A DNA stretch of 56,988 nt from a virus: positions 1-56,988 of the IMG/VR virus record IMGVR_UViG_3300009788_000017. One strand, given 5' to 3'. The position numbers and the translations under genes were made by a program. Shown here one piece after another: positions 8,584 through 17,537 of this stretch (its first letter is position 1; every line of letters begins with the position of its first letter). The notes beneath the pieces are model-generated. The model had not been told where the DNA came from. It saw nothing but the letters and a program-made list of their open reading frames with translations, and did not search any database.

Positions 8584-9525
8584 ATGTCCGGACAATTATG
8601 GAGTGTTAATAACCTGGGTGGCTTCATGTATTCGGACGAGTTGTCCGATTACTTGCGCACCGAACTGCAGCCCATGAGCCGCTTCCGTCAATTCTGTGAC
8701 GTGAAGGAAGGCAAAGGGAAAGAGAAAGGCGAGCTGTTCAACTGGAACGTCTACTCCGATGTGCAGGACGACGGCGGTACGGTTCTTGAGACCGACGTCA
8801 CCCCTGAAACCAACTTCACCATCACCCAAGGACAGCTGACTGTAACGGAATTCACCAACTCGGTGCCGTACACCAAGAAGCTGGACGACCTGAGCCGGCA
8901 TCCGGTCAAGGAAGTCATTCAGAAGGTGCTGAAAAACGACGCCCGCAAAACCCTGGACCGAGCAGCTCATGAGCAGTTCGACGCCACTGTGGTCACGGTC
9001 ACCCCCACCGGCGGTAACTCCGCCACGGCAGTAACTGTCGAGGTCGGCGGCGCGACGATCACCAACAACATCGCGATGAACAAAGAGCACATCAAGGCGA
9101 TCGCCGACATCATGAAAGAGCGGGAAATCTCGCCTTACATGCAGGACGATTACTTCGCGATTGCTCGTCCGACCACCCTGCGTACGTTCAAAAACGAGCT
9201 GGAGTCTATTCACCAGAACGTCGAGTCCGGCATGCAGCTGATCTTCAACGGTGAGGTAGGCCGCTACGAAGGCATTCGGTTCGTAGAGCAGACCAACATC
9301 GCCTCTGAAGCCTGGACCAACGGTCTGTCTGACGCGGTGTTCTTCTTCGGCGCCGATACCGTCGCTGAAGCGATCGTTGAGCCTGAACAGATCAGGGGTA
9401 AGATCCCCACAGATTACGGCCGATCGCGCGGAATCGCCTGGTACTATTTGGGCGGATTCGGCATCGTCCACAACGCTGCAGATGGCTTGCAGAACCGAAT
9501 CATCAAGTGGGATACCGCAGCTTAA
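8584..9525 (+). CDS. Major capsid protein (HK97-type)
   Basis: A 313-residue protein directly after the scaffold, with Shine-Dalgarno GGAG ahead of the ATG. Length, position and the beta/alpha pattern fit an HK97-fold capsid subunit: an N-terminal helix (SDELSDYLRTELQPMSRF), an E-loop-like strand pair (residues ~45-85), and a P/A-domain with the aromatic DYFAIARPTTLR motif. Codon use looks optimised compared with neighbours, as expected for the most abundant virion protein. No N-terminal protease domain or delta-domain precursor is evident. Confidence 0.85.
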   Translation: MSGQLWSVNNLGGFMYSDELSDYLRTELQPMSRFRQFCDVKEGKGKEKGELFNWNVYSDVQDDGGTVLETDVTPETNFTITQGQLTVTEFTNSVPYTKKLDDLSRHPVKEVIQKVLKNDARKTLDRAAHEQFDATVVTVTPTGGNSATAVTVEVGGATITNNIAMNKEHIKAIADIMKEREISPYMQDDYFAIARPTTLRTFKNELESIHQNVESGMQLIFNGEVGRYEGIRFVEQTNIASEAWTNGLSDAVFFFGADTVAEAIVEPEQIRGKIPTDYGRSRGIAWYYLGGFGIVHNAADGLQNRIIKWDTAA

Positions 9526-9539
9526 TCGAGGGCTAGATC

Positions 9540-9806
9540 ATGGAAACTAAAATGTACGGCGGGAAAGGTGGGAGCTACAGTCACAACATGTCTGACTATA
9601 GCCCCAACGCTGGCGAGAATCAGGAGCACTACGACGCCAGCGCTTCGCGTTCGAGCACCACTGGCATCGCCGATATGGCCGGTGTCGAGTACGGCTTGAG
9701 CATGGTAGAGGGGACTGAGGTCAAGAACGCCGAGATGGTGACTGACAATCAACGCCCTGAAGGTCGTCGCGATAGCGCCGGCGATGGCTTTGTGATCGGA
9801 TGCTGA
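9540..9806 (+). CDS. Hypothetical virion-region protein (88 aa)
   Basis: An 88-residue acidic, Gly/Ser-rich, probably disordered protein (MYGGKGGSYSHNMSDYSP...), 14 bases after the capsid gene. No family recognised. It may be a minor head component because it sits between the capsid protein and a decoration-like protein; that is inference. Confidence 0.6.
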   Translation: METKMYGGKGGSYSHNMSDYSPNAGENQEHYDASASRSSTTGIADMAGVEYGLSMVEGTEVKNAEMVTDNQRPEGRRDSAGDGFVIGC

Positions 9807-9817
9807 GGAGCTGACTT

Positions 9818-10198
9818 ATGGCAATTATTAAACCAACAGCCACGTATGATGATCCACTAAAGATCTCGTACATCCTTCCAGCCTCGGCGATCGACACTGC
9901 TGGTGTCAAGCTAGGCATGGTCGGACCTGCAGGAATGCAAGGCCGGGTCGAGTCGATGGAGGCGCTGGTCACTGCTGATGTCACTGTAGCTGCGGCTATC
10001 GTCAGTATTGGCAGTGCTGCGGATGCAGACGCGTACGCATCGCTCACCGTTGCTGTAGGTGTTGCGGATACGTTCGCAAACGCCCCAGTCGACGGTGTGA
10101 CCGCGCTACTTCCAGCAGATACCCTGTTCGAGATCTCGTCTGACGGCGGGGCGACGGCAGGCGATGCTAACATCGTCGTGACCATCGCCTGGTTCTAA
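9818..10198 (+). CDS. Putative capsid decoration / head-fibre-like protein (126 aa)
   Basis: A 126-residue, Ala/Val/Thr-rich, beta-strand-rich protein with hardly any basic residues. Small beta-rich proteins one or two genes after the major capsid protein are commonly decoration or head-fibre proteins. It is the last gene before the intrinsic terminator at 10216-10256, so capsid and decoration proteins may be made in excess over the tail genes beyond. No specific family recognised. Confidence 0.5.
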   Translation: MAIIKPTATYDDPLKISYILPASAIDTAGVKLGMVGPAGMQGRVESMEALVTADVTVAAAIVSIGSAADADAYASLTVAVGVADTFANAPVDGVTALLPADTLFEISSDGGATAGDANIVVTIAWF

Positions 10199-10215
10199 GG
10201 CACTAGCTGGACAAA

Positions 10216-10256
10216 AAGGCGCACCTCCGATACCCTTGGATGTGCGCCTTCTCTAT
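10216..10256 (+). terminator. Rho-independent terminator after the capsid genes
   Basis: A 13-bp stem with one mismatch (AAGGCGCACCTCC, 10216-10228, with GGATGTGCGCCTT, 10238-10250), a 9-base loop and a pyrimidine/T-rich tail (CTCTATTT). Because tail genes continue in the same direction, it probably terminates only partially and sets head:tail expression. Confidence 0.75.
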
Positions 10257-10271
10257 TTAAGGTACTAAATT

Positions 10272-10508
10272 ATGCCGTATCTAAACGACTACCGGAACAA
10301 TACGGATCACGTCGCCAATCGTGACACGCGAGTCGCCCAAGGTGACTTCCCTGTCAAGGTCCGCACCAGACCCACTCGAGAAGATACACTCTATGGGGAA
10401 GAGTACCTGGAAGGGAGCATCACTGAAGGTGTATCGACTGCGCACAGCATCTACGTAGACGGCCATCAGCCCATGGAGGGCGACAACTATGTCATTCAAC
10501 TCGGATAA
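10272..10508 (+). CDS. Hypothetical protein (78 aa)
   Basis: A 78-residue charged protein, the first gene after the terminator. Its last 20 bases overlap the next gene. No family recognised; position between head and tail genes only suggests a connector-region or accessory role. Confidence 0.55.
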   Translation: MPYLNDYRNNTDHVANRDTRVAQGDFPVKVRTRPTREDTLYGEEYLEGSITEGVSTAHSIYVDGHQPMEGDNYVIQLG

Positions 10509-10911
10509 GCCGTACGGGACGATCCATGGACTACTAGCCGAGTGCCCTCAAGCGCGGTATGAGCAAGGCGGGAAGCTGTTCGACAACCGGTTTCGAGAGG
10601 TTAGCCCTGGGGATCTGGTACAGGCGGCACCTGCTCCGGCGCCAGTAGCCCCGGCACCCTCTCCGACTCCATCGCCAGTAGCCCCGGCTCCTACCCCGGC
10701 TCCTACCCCGGCTCCGGCAGCACCTGTCGCCCCCCAAGCCACACAGCATGTACCTGTCCCAGATCCTGAGGCCGATGCGCTTGCAGCTGAAGTCACTGAA
10801 CTCAAGGTCAAGCTGACAGAAGCTGAAGTCAAAGCTAAGGCCAGCCCAACGCCTACCAACCGCGCTGCGGTGACACGCCTGACCAACAAGTTGAAGAAGT
10901 TAGAAGACTAA
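10489..10911 (+). CDS. Pro/Ala-rich linker protein with C-terminal coiled coil (140 aa)
   Basis: A 140-residue three-part protein: an N-terminal folded segment of ~45 residues, a Pro-Ala-Pro/Pro-Thr low-complexity linker (residues ~45-90), and a charged heptad-like helix at the C-terminus (AEVTELKVKLTEAEVKAK). No family recognised. It sits immediately before the head-tail adaptor gene. Confidence 0.6.
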   Translation: MSFNSDKPYGTIHGLLAECPQARYEQGGKLFDNRFREVSPGDLVQAAPAPAPVAPAPSPTPSPVAPAPTPAPTPAPAAPVAPQATQHVPVPDPEADALAAEVTELKVKLTEAEVKAKASPTPTNRAAVTRLTNKLKKLED

Positions 10912-10927
10912 TTTACTGAGGTGACCG

Positions 10928-11629
10928 ATGCAGGTACGAACCTTCCTGGATCTCTGCCAGCAGCTAATCTCAGATGCAGGGATTTCAGGCACAATCACGA
11001 ACACCGAAGGCCAGGTAGGCGAGTTGGGCCGTGTAGTTAATTGGGTGTCCCGAGCTACGACTGAAGTCGAAGGGCTGTGGTTTGACTGGGACTTCTTACA
11101 TGAGTTTCACACGTTCCCGACCATCCAGGGCGTACGCGACTACCCACCACCCCCAGACCTGAATCTGTGGGATGATAAGACCTTCTCGATTACAGACTTC
11201 GAGCAAGAGTTGGTACCCACTCCATGGGCAGAGCATAAACGCAGCCCGATAGCCCCTCAAAGCGGTGACCCATTCACCTTCGTCATCCTGCCCGACAACG
11301 GTGTCAGGTTCCTGGATACTCCGACTCGGGTGCTTACGATCGCAGCTCAGTATTTCAGAACGGCGACCGAGCTCATTGCAAACGCTGATACGCCTGCGAT
11401 CCCTGTCCAGTTCAGGGATATCATCGTCTACAAGGCGCTGCAGTACTACGCCAACTACGAAGGTGCAGACGAGTCCAAGCTGGCAGGCCTTGAGCAGTAC
11501 GCTCCACGCCTCAGGCAGTTGGAGTCCAGCGAACTTCCATCGAATCGTGCATCTGGATCGGTCTATACAGGCACTGAGATCCAAGTCATTACGCCTGGAA
11601 TCGACGACTACTCAGGCGAGAACTTCTAA
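10928..11629 (+). CDS. Head-tail adaptor (tail tubular A-like)
   Basis: A 233-residue protein of the podovirus adaptor family that binds beneath the portal and joins it to the tail nozzle. Sequence features fit: an N-terminal helix (TFLDLCQQLISDAG), the VVNWVSRATTEVEGLW segment and a C-terminal helical stretch with repeated Tyr (VYKALQYYANYEGADES). The length is typical and it is followed directly by the nozzle gene, overlapping as TAATG. Confidence 0.82.
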   Translation: MQVRTFLDLCQQLISDAGISGTITNTEGQVGELGRVVNWVSRATTEVEGLWFDWDFLHEFHTFPTIQGVRDYPPPPDLNLWDDKTFSITDFEQELVPTPWAEHKRSPIAPQSGDPFTFVILPDNGVRFLDTPTRVLTIAAQYFRTATELIANADTPAIPVQFRDIIVYKALQYYANYEGADESKLAGLEQYAPRLRQLESSELPSNRASGSVYTGTEIQVITPGIDDYSGENF

Positions 11630-13686
11630 TGGCTAGGCAGACCCAGCCACAGCGAAAGCAGTATGTGATCTTCGGCGGTGGCCTGGACCTAGTCACACCG
11701 CCACTACAGGTAGATCCAGGACGTGTGATCAACGCCAAGAACTTCGAGGCTGACGTCAGCGGTGGATATCGCATGATGCGCGGGTTCGAGAGAGCTGATG
11801 GTCGAGAGTCCCCAACTCGGAGCTCTTGGCACGTGATTACCGTCGTCGACGGATCTACGTTCGTCATCGGAGAGCTAGTACTTGGTGAAGAGTCCGGCGC
11901 CTGCGGCATATTGATCGCGTCCACGACGAACGCACTTTATATGGTCTCTGTCATCGGAGACTTCGTCGCAGGTGAGTCGCTGAAGGCCACGAGCGCAGAG
12001 ACTACATCGACGTCCACAGCGTTCCAGAATGCCACAGTCGACGACGCTGTAACGAGCGCAGCTGTTCGGTTTGCTAAAGAAGAGTACTTCAAGGCATTTA
12101 TCGAGGCCGTACCTGGCACAGGCCCGGTACGTGGGGTGCATCGCCACTTTGACAAGCTCTACGCCATGCGCGATATCGACGGGACCGAGTGCGGCGTCTA
12201 TGAGGCTACAGCAGCCGGCTGGGTCCGTGTGCCGTTCGGAGACATCATGTTCTTCGACACCGGACTCGCAGCGATTACTGCTAATGATACACCTGGCACT
12301 GTGATCAACGATGGGGCCGCCAACACAGCCACTATTGAAGCGGTGGTATATGAGACGATCGCGTCCACAACAGGGTACATAGTCGTATCAGGTTACACGG
12401 CCGGCTTCTCAGCCACTGATCCAATCTTGCAGGGAGCGACACCGCTCGCCACTGTGAGCGAGTCAGCCATACCGTTTGTTCAGAAGCCTGCAGGTCGGTA
12501 CGAGTCGTTCTCGCATAACTTCTTCAGCAGTGCAGCTACATCGCAAGTCCACTCTGTGGACGGAGTGAATCCAGCATTTATAATTGACCCTGATCGGAGC
12601 CACGCCCACCCGGTTTACACAGATCAGACGAATCGATCCACAGATACACCCACGTTCTCAGCACCTTACAAGAGCCACTGGTTCGTCGGGTACGCTCGAG
12701 GCCTGCTCCGAAACAGTGAGCCGAACAACCCAGAGTTGTGGGATGCCGCAAGCGGTTCACTGGAGATCGCAGTAGGCGCGGCTGTGACAGGGTTCGACAC
12801 AACCCCTAGCTCTCTTACAGTCGCCACACGTCGGATAACGTACGTCCTGACCGGCACCACGATCGACGACTTTCTATTCGATGTCTCTAGCGCCAAGACC
12901 GGGGGAGCGCCGTACACGCTGCAGCACATCGGAACTACATACATGCTCGACGATCGAGGCGTGATCGAATTGAGTCGTGTACTGGCGTTCGGTAACTTCG
13001 AGAACGCCACAGTATCTCGCAAGATCACACCACTGCTGAATCGGCTGCGATCATCAATCGTAGCGTCGACAGTGTCCAGGGCGAACAATGTCTACCGTCT
13101 AATCACCAGCGACGGACGTGGGCTATCGATGACCCTCCAAGAGGAGGGCATCATTGGGTTCACTGAGTTCGACGTTCAGCGCGGAGTTAGCTGTGCATCG
13201 AACCAAGAGGATGAGGCAGGTGAAGAGCGGAGTTACTTCGGAAGTACAGACGGATTCGTCTATGAGTGGGACCTTGGCCAGTCGTATGATGGCGATGCTA
13301 TCGAGCGGTGGCTCCAGCCTGTAAACCACTTCCTTGAATCTCCAACCACCCTCAAAAGGTTCTACCGTGCATTCATTGACACAGTGCTGGATGGACGAGC
13401 AACAATTCAGATCTACGCCGAGCTGGCCTCAGGCGCGGCCTCAAAACAGCCGATCCTGACCCAGACCAAATCACTCGCAGGGTTGGAGTCAGGGTGGGAC
13501 GTAGGGCTGTGGGATGAGGCTATATTCGACGCCAACATCACCACTGGTGCAGAGATCGACCTGACCGGCAGTGGTGACTCGATAAGCCTGATCTTCTACA
13601 ATACCTCAGCGACCGACGATCCTGTAACCTTAAAGGACGTAGTCTACCACTACAAGCCACGACGGATGATCAGGGGATCACGATGA
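11629..13686 (+). CDS. Tail nozzle protein (tail tubular B-like)
   Basis: A 685-residue beta-rich protein forming the distal tail tube or nozzle of short-tailed phages. The N-terminus has the typical FGGGLDLVTPPLQVDPGR start followed by GGYRMMRGFERADGRESPT, which this family shows. The ATG overlaps the adaptor stop, and its own stop overlaps the tailspike ATG (ATGA), so adaptor, nozzle and spike are coupled. Confidence 0.82.
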   Translation: MARQTQPQRKQYVIFGGGLDLVTPPLQVDPGRVINAKNFEADVSGGYRMMRGFERADGRESPTRSSWHVITVVDGSTFVIGELVLGEESGACGILIASTTNALYMVSVIGDFVAGESLKATSAETTSTSTAFQNATVDDAVTSAAVRFAKEEYFKAFIEAVPGTGPVRGVHRHFDKLYAMRDIDGTECGVYEATAAGWVRVPFGDIMFFDTGLAAITANDTPGTVINDGAANTATIEAVVYETIASTTGYIVVSGYTAGFSATDPILQGATPLATVSESAIPFVQKPAGRYESFSHNFFSSAATSQVHSVDGVNPAFIIDPDRSHAHPVYTDQTNRSTDTPTFSAPYKSHWFVGYARGLLRNSEPNNPELWDAASGSLEIAVGAAVTGFDTTPSSLTVATRRITYVLTGTTIDDFLFDVSSAKTGGAPYTLQHIGTTYMLDDRGVIELSRVLAFGNFENATVSRKITPLLNRLRSSIVASTVSRANNVYRLITSDGRGLSMTLQEEGIIGFTEFDVQRGVSCASNQEDEAGEERSYFGSTDGFVYEWDLGQSYDGDAIERWLQPVNHFLESPTTLKRFYRAFIDTVLDGRATIQIYAELASGAASKQPILTQTKSLAGLESGWDVGLWDEAIFDANITTGAEIDLTGSGDSISLIFYNTSATDDPVTLKDVVYHYKPRRMIRGSR

Positions 13687-15881
13687 GTAATGATTTTTAC
13701 AGCAAGCCTGCATCACCTGCACTGCCTCTGGCCACGGTTCGATCCGCGCAGTTCAACACTAATAACGAGGCCGTGGAGGCAGGGTTCGACAAGCTGCCGA
13801 CAGAAGATGACGTAAAGCGAATTCAATACGGCACAGATGGAAGCGCGACAGCGGCACTTTATGAAGTGACAGTCCCGTACCTAGTAGGTGGTACATACCG
13901 AGAAGGCCTGGAGGTGACATTCAAGGCCATCTTCGAGAATACAGGCCCAGCTAACATCTCAGTCAACGGCGGTACAAACGAGCCGATCATCGATGGCACT
14001 GGAGCAGCGCTCGTTGCAGGAAGTATTAAAGCAGGTCAGACGATCTCGCTGATCCGAGAGCCAGGAGCGGCAGGCACAGGGTTTCAACTATTATCGACAG
14101 TACTGCTGCAATCGGATGTCGCGGCAGCTGTTGCGGCGGCGGCAGCGTCAGAAGCATCCGCGACTGACTCCGCTAATTCAGCGACTGACTCCGCTAATTC
14201 CGCAGCCAGCATTAGCGATCCTCGGTTCGATAACAGGTACTCCCCTAAATTCGCCACAGTAGCAGCAATGGTATCAGCAACTCCTGTTGCACTTGATGGG
14301 GTTTCTGTCACTCCAGTTGTCGGCATGGTCGTCGCTATTGACGACTACGCCACAGGCAATAGATCGGGATTAATGTTTGGTCGAATAGTAGCGGCTGCGA
14401 CAGGAACAGTTGACGGCGGTTCATACATTGATTTGGCTAGTGGGCTGCAGTTTGAGCAGAACTTCCCTCGTCTGATAACTGCTAAGTTATTTGGTGCAAC
14501 AGGACTAGGTGTGGCTGATGAGACTACTAAGCTTCAAGCGTTTTCTGACTTCTTTTTAGACATATCAGGCAGAGATGTTAGATATCGCGCCTTGATCGAT
14601 CCCGGTACATACAAATTTACAAGCTTGACTATCGACGATGCAGGTACAGAGACCGGAGGTACAAACGGCAGGTCTGTTATCTCTGGGGCTGGCAGGATCA
14701 ATACTCAACTGGTATGCACTTCAGCTACAGCGGACGCTATTACGTTGACTGCGGGAAGAATCGATCTATCTGAGTTCACTTTAACATCTGACGGAGTTAA
14801 CCGGGCCAAGGCTATTGGTGCAGGTAACGGGCTTGTTATCGATAAGAATGCTGGCGCTCCAGATACTGTAACTATTGCCAAGTTCTCACTTACAAACATT
14901 CAGATTCTGGAGCAGCCTGGCCATGGTTTCCAAGGCATTAATCCAGAGCTTATGCACCTCAAAGGTGTAACTTCTGAAAGTAACGGCGGCGATGGGTTCT
15001 TCCTTGACGGTGCCAATGGAGGTTCGCCGTTAGGTATCGGCAATCTATTGGAGAATACACGCGCCAGGTTAAATACTGGGCGAGGGTATACTATTGATGG
15101 TGTCGATTACACAACCCTAATAAATCCTCAAGCCTTAAACAATGATGCCTCTTCAGAGATCTGGAGTAGTGGCAAAGGCACAATCATTATCAACCCCGAT
15201 GTGGAGTCTGATACTGCAGCGTCACATGCCGTTGGTATCACACTAAGTGGGCTTAGGAGCAAGGTCCTCGGCGGTCTAGTGTTTGGCACCACGATTGGTA
15301 TAGACCTGAATGGTGACGGGGAATCGGTAGACGGAACACACTTCACTAACTTTAGCCTCGCCTACGATATGACTCAGGCGGTTGATACAACTGGTGCGAC
15401 GAACTATAACGTTGACATAGCAGACGCTGACGCTGCGCTCAAAGTATTGAAAGGTGTACAGCCACTATCTCCACATGATGGCGGTGTCCAGATCATAGGG
15501 CCATACCATGAAACCGCAACCAGCGTTGGCCAGGTCAAAGAGTTCACAGTAACTTCAGACGCAGCTTTTCCACTGGGAGACGACGGAGAAGCAGGTGGGG
15601 GTCTTGTAAAGGTTTCTGCGTACTATATAACCCTCACGTCAGGGGCGACTATTCAGCCGCCACTGATCACTAGGGAAGGCCAGGAGTTTGATATTATCTT
15701 CAAACAGGATGCCACAGGAGGCCGGGCTGTATCCTTTTCAGGAGCTAATTGGAGAAGTAGTTTCTCGAATACCGGCAACACAGCTAATACTACGTCAACC
15801 GTTAGATTCCGTCGTCACTTTGACAGCTCAGATTCTTCAACCAGGTACATCCAAATTGGTGCACAAATGCCCTGGGTGTGA
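13683..15881 (+). CDS. Tailspike / tail fibre with beta-helix domain
   Basis: A 732-residue receptor-binding protein. Residues ~1-150 form the probable tail-attachment part. A 21-bp DNA tandem (14160-14180, 14181-14201) encodes ATDSANS-ATDSANS, a trimeric coiled-coil-like neck. Residues ~260 onward begin with KLFGATGLGVADETTKLQAF, the usual entry of pectate-lyase-type right-handed beta-helix spikes, and continue as a repetitive Gly/Asn/Thr-rich solenoid to about residue 580. A beta-sandwich-like tail closes the protein. It likely binds or degrades surface polysaccharide; catalytic residues cannot be assigned by eye. Confidence 0.8.
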   Translation: MSNDFYSKPASPALPLATVRSAQFNTNNEAVEAGFDKLPTEDDVKRIQYGTDGSATAALYEVTVPYLVGGTYREGLEVTFKAIFENTGPANISVNGGTNEPIIDGTGAALVAGSIKAGQTISLIREPGAAGTGFQLLSTVLLQSDVAAAVAAAAASEASATDSANSATDSANSAASISDPRFDNRYSPKFATVAAMVSATPVALDGVSVTPVVGMVVAIDDYATGNRSGLMFGRIVAAATGTVDGGSYIDLASGLQFEQNFPRLITAKLFGATGLGVADETTKLQAFSDFFLDISGRDVRYRALIDPGTYKFTSLTIDDAGTETGGTNGRSVISGAGRINTQLVCTSATADAITLTAGRIDLSEFTLTSDGVNRAKAIGAGNGLVIDKNAGAPDTVTIAKFSLTNIQILEQPGHGFQGINPELMHLKGVTSESNGGDGFFLDGANGGSPLGIGNLLENTRARLNTGRGYTIDGVDYTTLINPQALNNDASSEIWSSGKGTIIINPDVESDTAASHAVGITLSGLRSKVLGGLVFGTTIGIDLNGDGESVDGTHFTNFSLAYDMTQAVDTTGATNYNVDIADADAALKVLKGVQPLSPHDGGVQIIGPYHETATSVGQVKEFTVTSDAAFPLGDDGEAGGGLVKVSAYYITLTSGATIQPPLITREGQEFDIIFKQDATGGRAVSFSGANWRSSFSNTGNTANTTSTVRFRRHFDSSDSSTRYIQIGAQMPWV

Positions 15882-15896
15882 CAATAGGTGATAGCT

Positions 15897-16079
15897 ATGA
15901 GTAAAGAAACAGCAGAAGCAACAGCAGAAGCAACAGCAGAAGCAACAGCAGAAGCAACAGCAGAAGCAACAGCAGAAGCAACAGCAGAAGCAACAGCAGA
16001 AGGTAACGTAAAATACTCTGACGCTACCCTTGAAGCACTAGAGCGATTGGGTCACCCTCACCCTGACTACCAAGGATAG
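15897..16079 (+). CDS. Small protein made largely of eight TAEA repeats (60 aa)
   Basis: A ~60-residue protein: MSKE, then eight TAEA/TAEG units (residues 5-36), then a 24-residue tail. I choose ATG 15897 over 15888 as closer to a normal spacing. The Thr-Ala-Glu-Ala repeat would form an acidic, very regular helix. The gene lies between the tailspike and the lysis cassette. No family recognised. The repeat number is likely to vary by slippage. Confidence 0.55.
   Translation: MSKETAEATAEATAEATAEATAEATAEATAEATAEGNVKYSDATLEALERLGHPHPDYQG
15909..16004 (+). repeat. 12-bp tandem repeat, eight units
   Basis: Eight in-frame copies of ACAGCAGAAGCA, seven of them identical and the last ending AAGGT. 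The near-perfect identity points to recent expansion by slippage or selection for copy number. Frame is kept because the unit is 12 bp. Confidence 0.95.
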
Positions 16080-16088
16080 TGTGAAGTA

Positions 16089-16550
16089 ATGATTATCACA
16101 GTCAGACGGATGCTGTCGACCGCCGACGCAACGCTATCAGAAGTACTGGTCGACGGTGTGCGCCAATGCTTCGGACTCGAGGATGAGTACCGCGATCAGA
16201 AGATCGCCGGCGAAACTCGCATCCCTGCAGGGGCTTACAAAATCGGCATCAGAGCTGAGGGCGGCTTCCACAACCGCTACTGTGAGAGGTTCGCAGGCTT
16301 CCACCAAGGCATGCTGCAAGTACTAGATGTGCCGGGGTTCGAGTTCATCCTGATCCACGTAGGCAACACTGACGAGGACACTGCTGGGTGCCTGCTGGTA
16401 GGGCAGAGCTGCACTGCGGCCAATGGCACGGCCATAGTCGGGTCATCGGCGGCTGCGTACCGAGAGCTGTACCAGAAGGTCATAGCTGCTGCGATCGCAG
16501 AAGACCTGGTGATCCACTACATAGACGGAGACCGACATGCCGACGATTAA
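16089..16550 (+). CDS. DUF5675-family protein, probable lysis/cell-wall gene
   Basis: A 153-residue protein with the conserved features of the DUF5675 family: G-E-TRIPAGAYKIG (residues ~40-52), HNRY, FILIHVGNTDEDTAGCLLVG (residues ~88-107; quoted to 20) with His, Asp and Cys resembling an active site. The family occurs in phage lysis regions and is often thought to act on peptidoglycan; activity is not proven. It is followed by membrane-protein genes, and no other endolysin candidate is visible here, so it may be the lytic enzyme or an accessory. Confidence 0.7.
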   Translation: MIITVRRMLSTADATLSEVLVDGVRQCFGLEDEYRDQKIAGETRIPAGAYKIGIRAEGGFHNRYCERFAGFHQGMLQVLDVPGFEFILIHVGNTDEDTAGCLLVGQSCTAANGTAIVGSSAAAYRELYQKVIAAAIAEDLVIHYIDGDRHADD

Positions 16551-16803
16551 GTGGCTCCGAGACAACTGGTTCTTGCTGGCGTTCGTGTTCGCTTCTGGCA
16601 GCGCCTACGCCTGGCAAGAAGTACAGCGCCAAGAGTTGTCCAAGGTGGTCGTAGAGCAGCATCAGATACTTAAGGACCAACGCCGCGTCGGTGAAGCCGT
16701 GATCAGGCTACAGGCGCAGCAGGGCGCTATGGCAGTCACTCAGGGCGACATCAAAAAGAAGTTGGATCTGCTAATCGAGCTGCAGTTAAAGAGGACTAGG
16801 TGA
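16537..16803 (+). CDS. Small membrane-anchored coiled-coil protein, possible inner-membrane spanin
   Basis: An 88-residue protein with one N-terminal membrane segment (NWFLLAFVFASGSAYAW, residues ~10-26) followed by a long charged, heptad-like helix to the end. That architecture fits an Rz-type inner-membrane spanin or a related lysis accessory. No outer-membrane lipoprotein partner was found within it. It overlaps the DUF5675 gene by 14 bases. Confidence 0.5.
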   Translation: MPTIKWLRDNWFLLAFVFASGSAYAWQEVQRQELSKVVVEQHQILKDQRRVGEAVIRLQAQQGAMAVTQGDIKKKLDLLIELQLKRTR

Positions 16804-16826
16804 TCCACTACGTAGACGGAGACCGA
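16801..16826 (+). repeat. 26-bp duplication carrying a ribosome-binding site
   Basis: This block differs by one base from 16510-16535. The first copy encodes the end of the DUF5675 protein and supplies GGAGA to the gene at 16537; the second is untranslated and supplies GGAGA to the holin at 16831. A short duplication reused as a translation signal. Confidence 0.85.
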
Positions 16827-16830
16827 TGAC

Positions 16831-17199
16831 ATGTTTGGGATACTAGGTAAAGTTTTTAGTGGCTCCGGCGTCGTCGGGTCAATCGAGCGCATTGCGAGCG
16901 AGTTCATTGAAACAGATATGGAGTCGGCCGAGGCTAAGTCTCTAATGATCAAGACGCTCGACCCGAATGGTTTGATGCGTCGGAATCTATCCCAATTCGC
17001 CTGCTGGGCGTATGGGTTTTATCTCGTGGTGACTTCCGTCCTCGTCCTGGTTCACGCATTTGGCATCGGCGAGGCAGCTCAATCCAAAGAAGCCATCGAC
17101 GCGATGACTGAACTGTTCCTCCCCATCACCGCATCTTGGGGTGCAATCGTCTCGGCGTCCTTCGGTGTGAATGCAACGAACTCGATCAAAGGTAAGTAA
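16831..17199 (+). CDS. Putative holin, GTA-type (two to three membrane segments)
   Basis: A 122-residue protein with an amphipathic N-terminus, a membrane segment at residues ~55-80 (CWAYGFYLVVTSVLVLVHAF) and a second hydrophobic segment at ~95-115. The DPNGLMRRNLSQ motif just before the first segment is typical of the '3TM holin for gene-transfer release' family. It would form the membrane lesion that starts lysis. It has a Shine-Dalgarno inside a duplicated 26-bp block (see 16801-16826). Confidence 0.65.
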   Translation: MFGILGKVFSGSGVVGSIERIASEFIETDMESAEAKSLMIKTLDPNGLMRRNLSQFACWAYGFYLVVTSVLVLVHAFGIGEAAQSKEAIDAMTELFLPITASWGAIVSASFGVNATNSIKGK

Positions 17200-17207
17200 G
17201 GACACCC

Positions 17208-17537
17208 ATGGCATTGCTAGATTACATCATCATCTGCATGCAGCTGGTGATCATCTACCGCCTTGGTACGTCCCCGATCTGGCGGACTGACCGACACGCT
17301 GTAGAGTGCCTAAAGGTAATCTATTTCAGCATTGGCGCAGTCGCTGTGATGACGATCTGCGCCGTCATCGCCGTAGGTGTGCTAGAACTTCTCAGAGGGA
17401 CTCCCAAGCACGTGTACTTAGGAGCTCTCGCCATATTAACGCTGCACTCTCTGATCGCGTACCATGTAGTCTATACCATTGATACAAGTCGTATAATAAG
17501 GAGATTACATGCCACTCGGCGACCCGGAGGTATATAG
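17208..17537 (+). CDS. Three-segment membrane protein (109 aa)
   Basis: A 109-residue protein with three hydrophobic segments (residues ~4-20, ~40-62, ~70-92) and a basic C-terminus. No family recognised. Its place between two holin-like genes suggests a lysis-timing or membrane role. It overlaps the next gene by 29 bases. Confidence 0.55.
   Translation: MALLDYIIICMQLVIIYRLGTSPIWRTDRHAVECLKVIYFSIGAVAVMTICAVIAVGVLELLRGTPKHVYLGALAILTLHSLIAYHVVYTIDTSRIIRRLHATRRPGGI

Noticed and set aside
8596-9471. 291-aa minus-strand frame opposite the major capsid gene
   Set aside because: Shadow of the capsid gene, whose length, position and leader are convincing; the antisense frame has no leader and an unusual composition.
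13683-15881. Specific depolymerase catalytic residues in the tailspike
   Set aside because: The beta-helix fold is likely, but I could not place an active site without a structure or alignment.
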